A stretch of DNA of 64,000 nt from Metallyticus violacea (lineage: Eukaryota > Arthropoda > Insecta > Mantodea > Metallyticidae). Both the position numbers and the translations under genes were made by a program. The stretch spans positions 49,248,501 through 49,312,500 of the forward strand of contig CM060842.1 of NCBI GenBank assembly GCA_030762175.1, in the 5' to 3' direction. Of the stretch, positions 60,422 to 64,000 are shown piece after piece. Position 1 is the first letter of the stretch. Every line of letters starts with the position of its first letter. Below the pieces are notes generated by a model, which was not told the DNA's origin, did no database searches, and saw only the letters and a list, made by a program, of their open reading frames with translations.

Positions 60422-61299
60422 AGAAAGAAGGCATTATTATTTATTTCGTGAAATATTATTTTCCTTTTCCTATTCTTCTCAACTTGTGCCAATTTAAATA
60501 CATTTTTTGTAGACCTAATCGGACATTTATTGTGATATGTATTCTTCAAATCATGTTTTTATTTTTATTTGTTTTGATATATCGTGTGTAGAAAGAAATT
60601 ATGCTATGTAGTGATGTTTTTAATGCCATTTAAAAATTAATTAATTGAAGTGCATATTTGGCAAATTACAATTTTAGGCATACATTTGGCTGAATGTCTA
60701 TAAATCAATATATGTATTTTGTAGAATTGTAAATTGTGTGTTATTCTATTAGCCTTGTTTAAATTTTCTTGCATACTTATAGTTAGTTCTACAGTAACAA
60801 AACAAACGGTAGTTTTATTTGTAACTTTCGAAAAATGGTAACTCCTGCAGAGAGAATATAAAGTAAAGCTAAGAAAACAGAACACTTTATGTTTGTCAAC
60901 GCAACTCTTTAGTTCTGTATTGAGCCTAACTGCATTCAAACTTACGCACTCAATTTTTGGACCGCTGCTCTTACCAAATAAGTCATGCAAGTGAATGTTT
61001 GAACGAGTCTGCTATGTCGGTATCCTCTATTTACTTCCCACTGAATCACCATTTTCGACTCAAGTTTTAAATGCCAGGCTCCTCGTCACGTAGCCACTAG
61101 ATAGTAGCACTGACCACGAGAATTCTCTATCTCTTTTTCATTGCCATGTCGTTGTAAACAGCAGATAAGGAACTTCACGTCTCGCAGAACGCGCCTTTCA
61201 AGAAACTCAGGTGATTGGTAGTCAGATATCATCCGATACGTCCATTGGTTCGTTTAAAATATATGTTATGTGTTACGGCCACGGTTCCCTCTCGCTCCT
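60047..61299. other. dap upstream intergenic DNA
   Basis: AT-rich with (TA)n at 60392-60421. From about 61070 the GC content rises toward dap. No factor sites are claimed. Confidence 0.5.
60392..60421. repeat. (TA)n microsatellite
   Basis: About 14 TA units. Confidence 0.95.
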
Positions 61300-61742
61300 C
61301 ACCGCTTAGAGTAGTGTAGTAGAAGGGGAAGTCGGTAGTGATTGCTGGGGGAAGGAGCGAAAGAGACAACCTCGCTAGGACTGGCGAGTGAGAGAGATAG
61401 AATGAAGTGAGGAGTGGGGGTAGAACACGCGGCAGGCAAGGCGACTAGAAGCGGGACGCCAAACTTACCAGTTGCAAGCAGTAATTCCGTTGGGATGGTT
61501 GTCGAATGGGGTAAATGTGCTAGTAACGGGGTAGTTAAGCTGTTGCAAAGTTGAGAAAGGAGGTTTGCTGTGATTCCACCAAGTGACTGCTTGAGTACCG
61601 TGATATGAAGTGACACTAACGGGAAACTTGTTTGCAGAAGCCGTGGAAAAAGGAACGGTATAGCAGTGTAACCAACATCCGTGGAAATAAGTATTGACCG
61701 AAACGGATCGTTGCAACTGGGGACGGTAGTAGTAACTGAACT
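61300..61742 (+). promoter_or_regulatory. Probable dap 5' leader and proximal promoter
   Basis: GC-richer, purine-rich stretch directly upstream of the dap start codon, after several kilobases of AT-rich DNA. No convincing TATA box was found and the transcription start is not determined. If transcribed as leader it holds three short upstream ORFs: ATGAAGTGA at 61402-61410, a 19-codon ORF at 61495-61554, and ATGAAGTGA again at 61605-61613. Upstream ORFs control translation of vertebrate p27, so a similar role is possible here but only inferred. Confidence 0.5.
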
Positions 61743-62265
61743 ATGAGTGCTCGTGTATTTAATCCAGTGATGTCGGAGATGAGCAGGATGTTAAGAAGTG
61801 GTGCTACCACGGCTGGGAGTAGCGCCTTCGGAACAGAGCAACCGTTACTGCGACCGGAGGCTGTGGCGAGGGTGAGGCGTGATCTCTTCGGCCCCGTCGA
61901 TCACGAGGACGCTAGGAAGTTTGTGGATCGGGAACTAGCAGCGCAACAAATGCGGGATTCAGATCGGTGGGGCTTCGACTTCGCCCGAGGTTCGCCGCGT
62001 AAGAACGGTCCCGGCACATCGAGGTACCGCTGGGAGAAGGTTTCCCCGCGGGAGACCGTTCCGGAACCTTACGCTCTTAGGCGCATGGCTTTCCTCGGTA
62101 CCAGGGCAACCGACGAGGAACAGGCGACGTCCACGCCGGCGACCAGCTCCAGATGTGTGGACGGCGATCAAGGAACGCCCACTCCAACGGCGACGACTTC
62201 CAAGACGGCGGCGAGCGAGCAGAGTGCGACAAACAACCTTCACCATAAGCAAACAAGAATGACAG
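61743..62265 (+). CDS. dap: dacapo / CDKN1 (p21-p27-p57) cyclin-dependent kinase inhibitor, first coding exon (partial)
   Basis: Codes for the N-terminal 174 residues of a Kip-type inhibitor, a nuclear protein that binds cyclin E-Cdk2 and stops the cell cycle before S phase. The inhibitory (CDI) domain spans about residues 42-115. The cyclin-docking motif is RDLFGPVDHED (R46 to D56). The Cdk N-lobe motif is WGFDF (W76, F78, F80), followed by YRWEKV (Y95) and VPEPY (Y110, at the position of p27 Y88, which enters the ATP pocket). Residues 118-174 form a Thr/Ala/Ser/Pro-rich linker. The start is the first ATG of the frame, with A at -3. The exon ends at a consensus donor, GACAG|GTAAGC, after 174 codons plus one base; the frame only runs about ten codons into the intron. 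GC content is far above the surroundings. The C-terminal half lies beyond the window. Identification rests on family motifs seen in the translation. Confidence 0.93.
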
Positions 62266-62789
62266 GTAAGCTTATGCTTTTCAGTCAGCCATATTTGTAA
62301 ACAGTGAGAATTTTGTTTTTAAATTATGAACCTCTGACTAAAGCACGTGACAAATCTTTTACTTGCAACACGGAATGAGAAAAGAAATGGGCAAACGCTA
62401 ATGTAAACAAGCAGATTTCAAATTATGACAGTTTCACGGATGTTGCATAGTGTTTTACAATGTAAATACAAAATTCTCCGTTTTAGGACTATAACCCCCA
62501 AAACCAAAGCATTTAGGATCACATATATCAACAGACAGCTGTGTAATTTTCTGTGATTATTCATATAAAAGTAACCATTTTCTATAATTTACTATATTAT
62601 AAAAAAAACCATGTATTGTAATATATTTTGTATAATTATTTGTTATTCATGCTGATCAGTAGAAATATTAGCAAATGGTCTTGCAAAGCTTAATAGATTT
62701 TGAGGTTATATTATGAAGATGCACAAAACGTTAATATTTAAAAATGCATAGCATATACTTTCCACATTATAAACATTAATCATTAGTAT

Positions 62790-62839
<50 letters not shown>

Positions 62840-64000
62840 TACAACTGCAAATCATGTAACATTTCTTTTCGATTCATCAAGGTTCATGATCAAAACTAAA
62901 TTAAAATAATTATCAAGTGGTGGTAGTTTCACACAGAAAACATGTGAATATTGGCATAGTTAATGCGATTGGTTCACCATGTAGTATTTTTTTCAGTGCA
63001 AGCCAAAGTGAAATTTATTTCACATTTATCAATCTGCTCTTTAAGGTTTATGTTGAGTTTGTTGGTCAATAATATTCCTTTTCATTCTCTTATATTATAC
63101 AAATTAAATATGAGTCACTGTTTGCCTGGAAACCTCCACTGTTAGTAAACTTTTTTGACAAATATGGGTTAAAACATCAGCATTGCTAACTAGGAATGAA
63201 TAAAATAACATTAAGATAACAAATGTGCATATAACTTATCACTTTTGCTTGTATTCAATTAGTAACTGAGATATTAATCAAAATTTTTTCTCTCGCATTG
63301 TTTTCCAAATAATTTACACATGTGGCTCACAATTGCTTGTTGAAAATAAGACTTGAAATAGAACTTTTGGTCAGAGGAATCTTCACATTTGCTTGGGTTT
63401 GCTTGAATAAGAATTGAAAACAAGAATCACATTTTCTTATTTTAACATCTCATTTTTATTGAAAATGTTGTGCGTATGCATGGCAATATGAAAATGAAAG
63501 TGTAGAATGTTTTGTTGAATTGCACAAATGTGTGTCTAATGACAAATTTGCCCAAATTTAAAATATTTTGTAGATGGTATTCCATTTTGACTAAGTGTAA
63601 TTAATTTAAGAATTTTCTAGAGTTGACATAATTTAATTTAAAAACAAATTCATTTGATTTCAGATAATGGAGGTTGGAAAATGCAAATAAGAATATCATA
63701 TATATCATATATTCAGTATATTCAGTAAATGGAAAGTATTTTTTGATCCTTTCTAAATATTTATACAATTATTTAAAACTAATTTGGTTACTGTAAAGAC
63801 CTGTTTGGTTTTATATCTGGGCATAAAAACCGTATTTTTTTTTTTTAATTAATCATAGACAAAATGCTGTTCAAGATGTGAAATTTCAGCACTGGGATAT
63901 GTCGTATTCTGATTTAACTATAATGAAATAAGATGTATGTTTTTGAAACAAATTGCTATTTGTCAAGGTGTAATCTAGCAAATGACCCAAGACCAATAGA
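62266..64000 (+). other. dap intron 1 (5' part)
   Basis: Begins with the donor GTAAGC at 62266 and continues to the window edge with no matching second exon seen. AT-rich, with an (ACT)n microsatellite at 62790-62839 and a T run at 63835-63846. No recognised repeat or RNA gene. Confidence 0.7.
62790..62839. repeat. (ACT)n microsatellite in dap intron 1
   Basis: About 16 ACT units. Confidence 0.97.

Noticed and set aside
61299..61616. Minus-strand open frame over the dap leader
   Set aside because: Opposite-strand shadow of GC-rich leader sequence; no independent support.
61959..62252. Minus-strand 97-codon frame inside the dap exon
   Set aside because: Shadow of the real coding frame, which carries the Kip motifs.

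Overview
This is eukaryotic, AT-rich, repeat-laden DNA, almost certainly from an insect. The one gene I can name has an insect-type Kip inhibitor N-terminus, and the repeats are typical of arthropods: mariner and Tc1 remnants, a Penelope-like element, a KIAA1586-type hAT, DUF4817-type transposase and tRNA-derived SINEs. The sparse genes and large spacers suggest a large genome, perhaps a hemimetabolous or polyneopteran insect; I cannot fix the species. The only confidently identified host gene is at the right edge: the first coding exon of dacapo (dap; CDKN1/p21-p27-p57 family) on the + strand, 61743-62265, with a GC-rich leader to its left and an intron running off the window.

The other 61 kb is mainly a graveyard of transposons. 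Non-LTR retrotransposon pieces lie at about 120-478, 4798-5560, 25590-26040, 29265-29480 and 46860-47110. A Penelope-like element with reverse transcriptase and GIY-YIG motifs is at 20180-21190. Tc1/mariner remnants are at 885-1255, 6925-7175, 23705-23955, 27262-27580, 28560-29255, 31550-32090, 37600-38060 and 54560-54930. A DUF4817-type element with long inverted ends sits between two (TA)n tracts at 47518-48682, and a hAT remnant spans 55380-57350. Two tRNA-headed SINE families, called SINE1 and SINE2 here, have at least 25 copies; five insertions keep readable target-site duplications.

Non-coding repeats that the known families do not explain include: a degenerate 150-170 bp tandem array (50785-52225), a two-copy roughly 195 bp tandem (42449-42817), a perfect 81-bp tandem duplication beside a 12-bp palindrome (30996-31194), a three-copy dispersed family (7650, 24287 and 44260), and a small element with inverted ends and a ribozyme-like motif (58079-58196).

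Three short, GC-richer islands carry good minus-strand splice signals (9364-9465, 42823-43099, 58441-58600). They are candidate exons of unidentified minus-strand transcripts. Their phases do not join directly to one another, so I do not build a gene from them. All other stretches are AT-rich sequence in which I recognise nothing. All homology statements are from reading the translations by eye; no database search was run.
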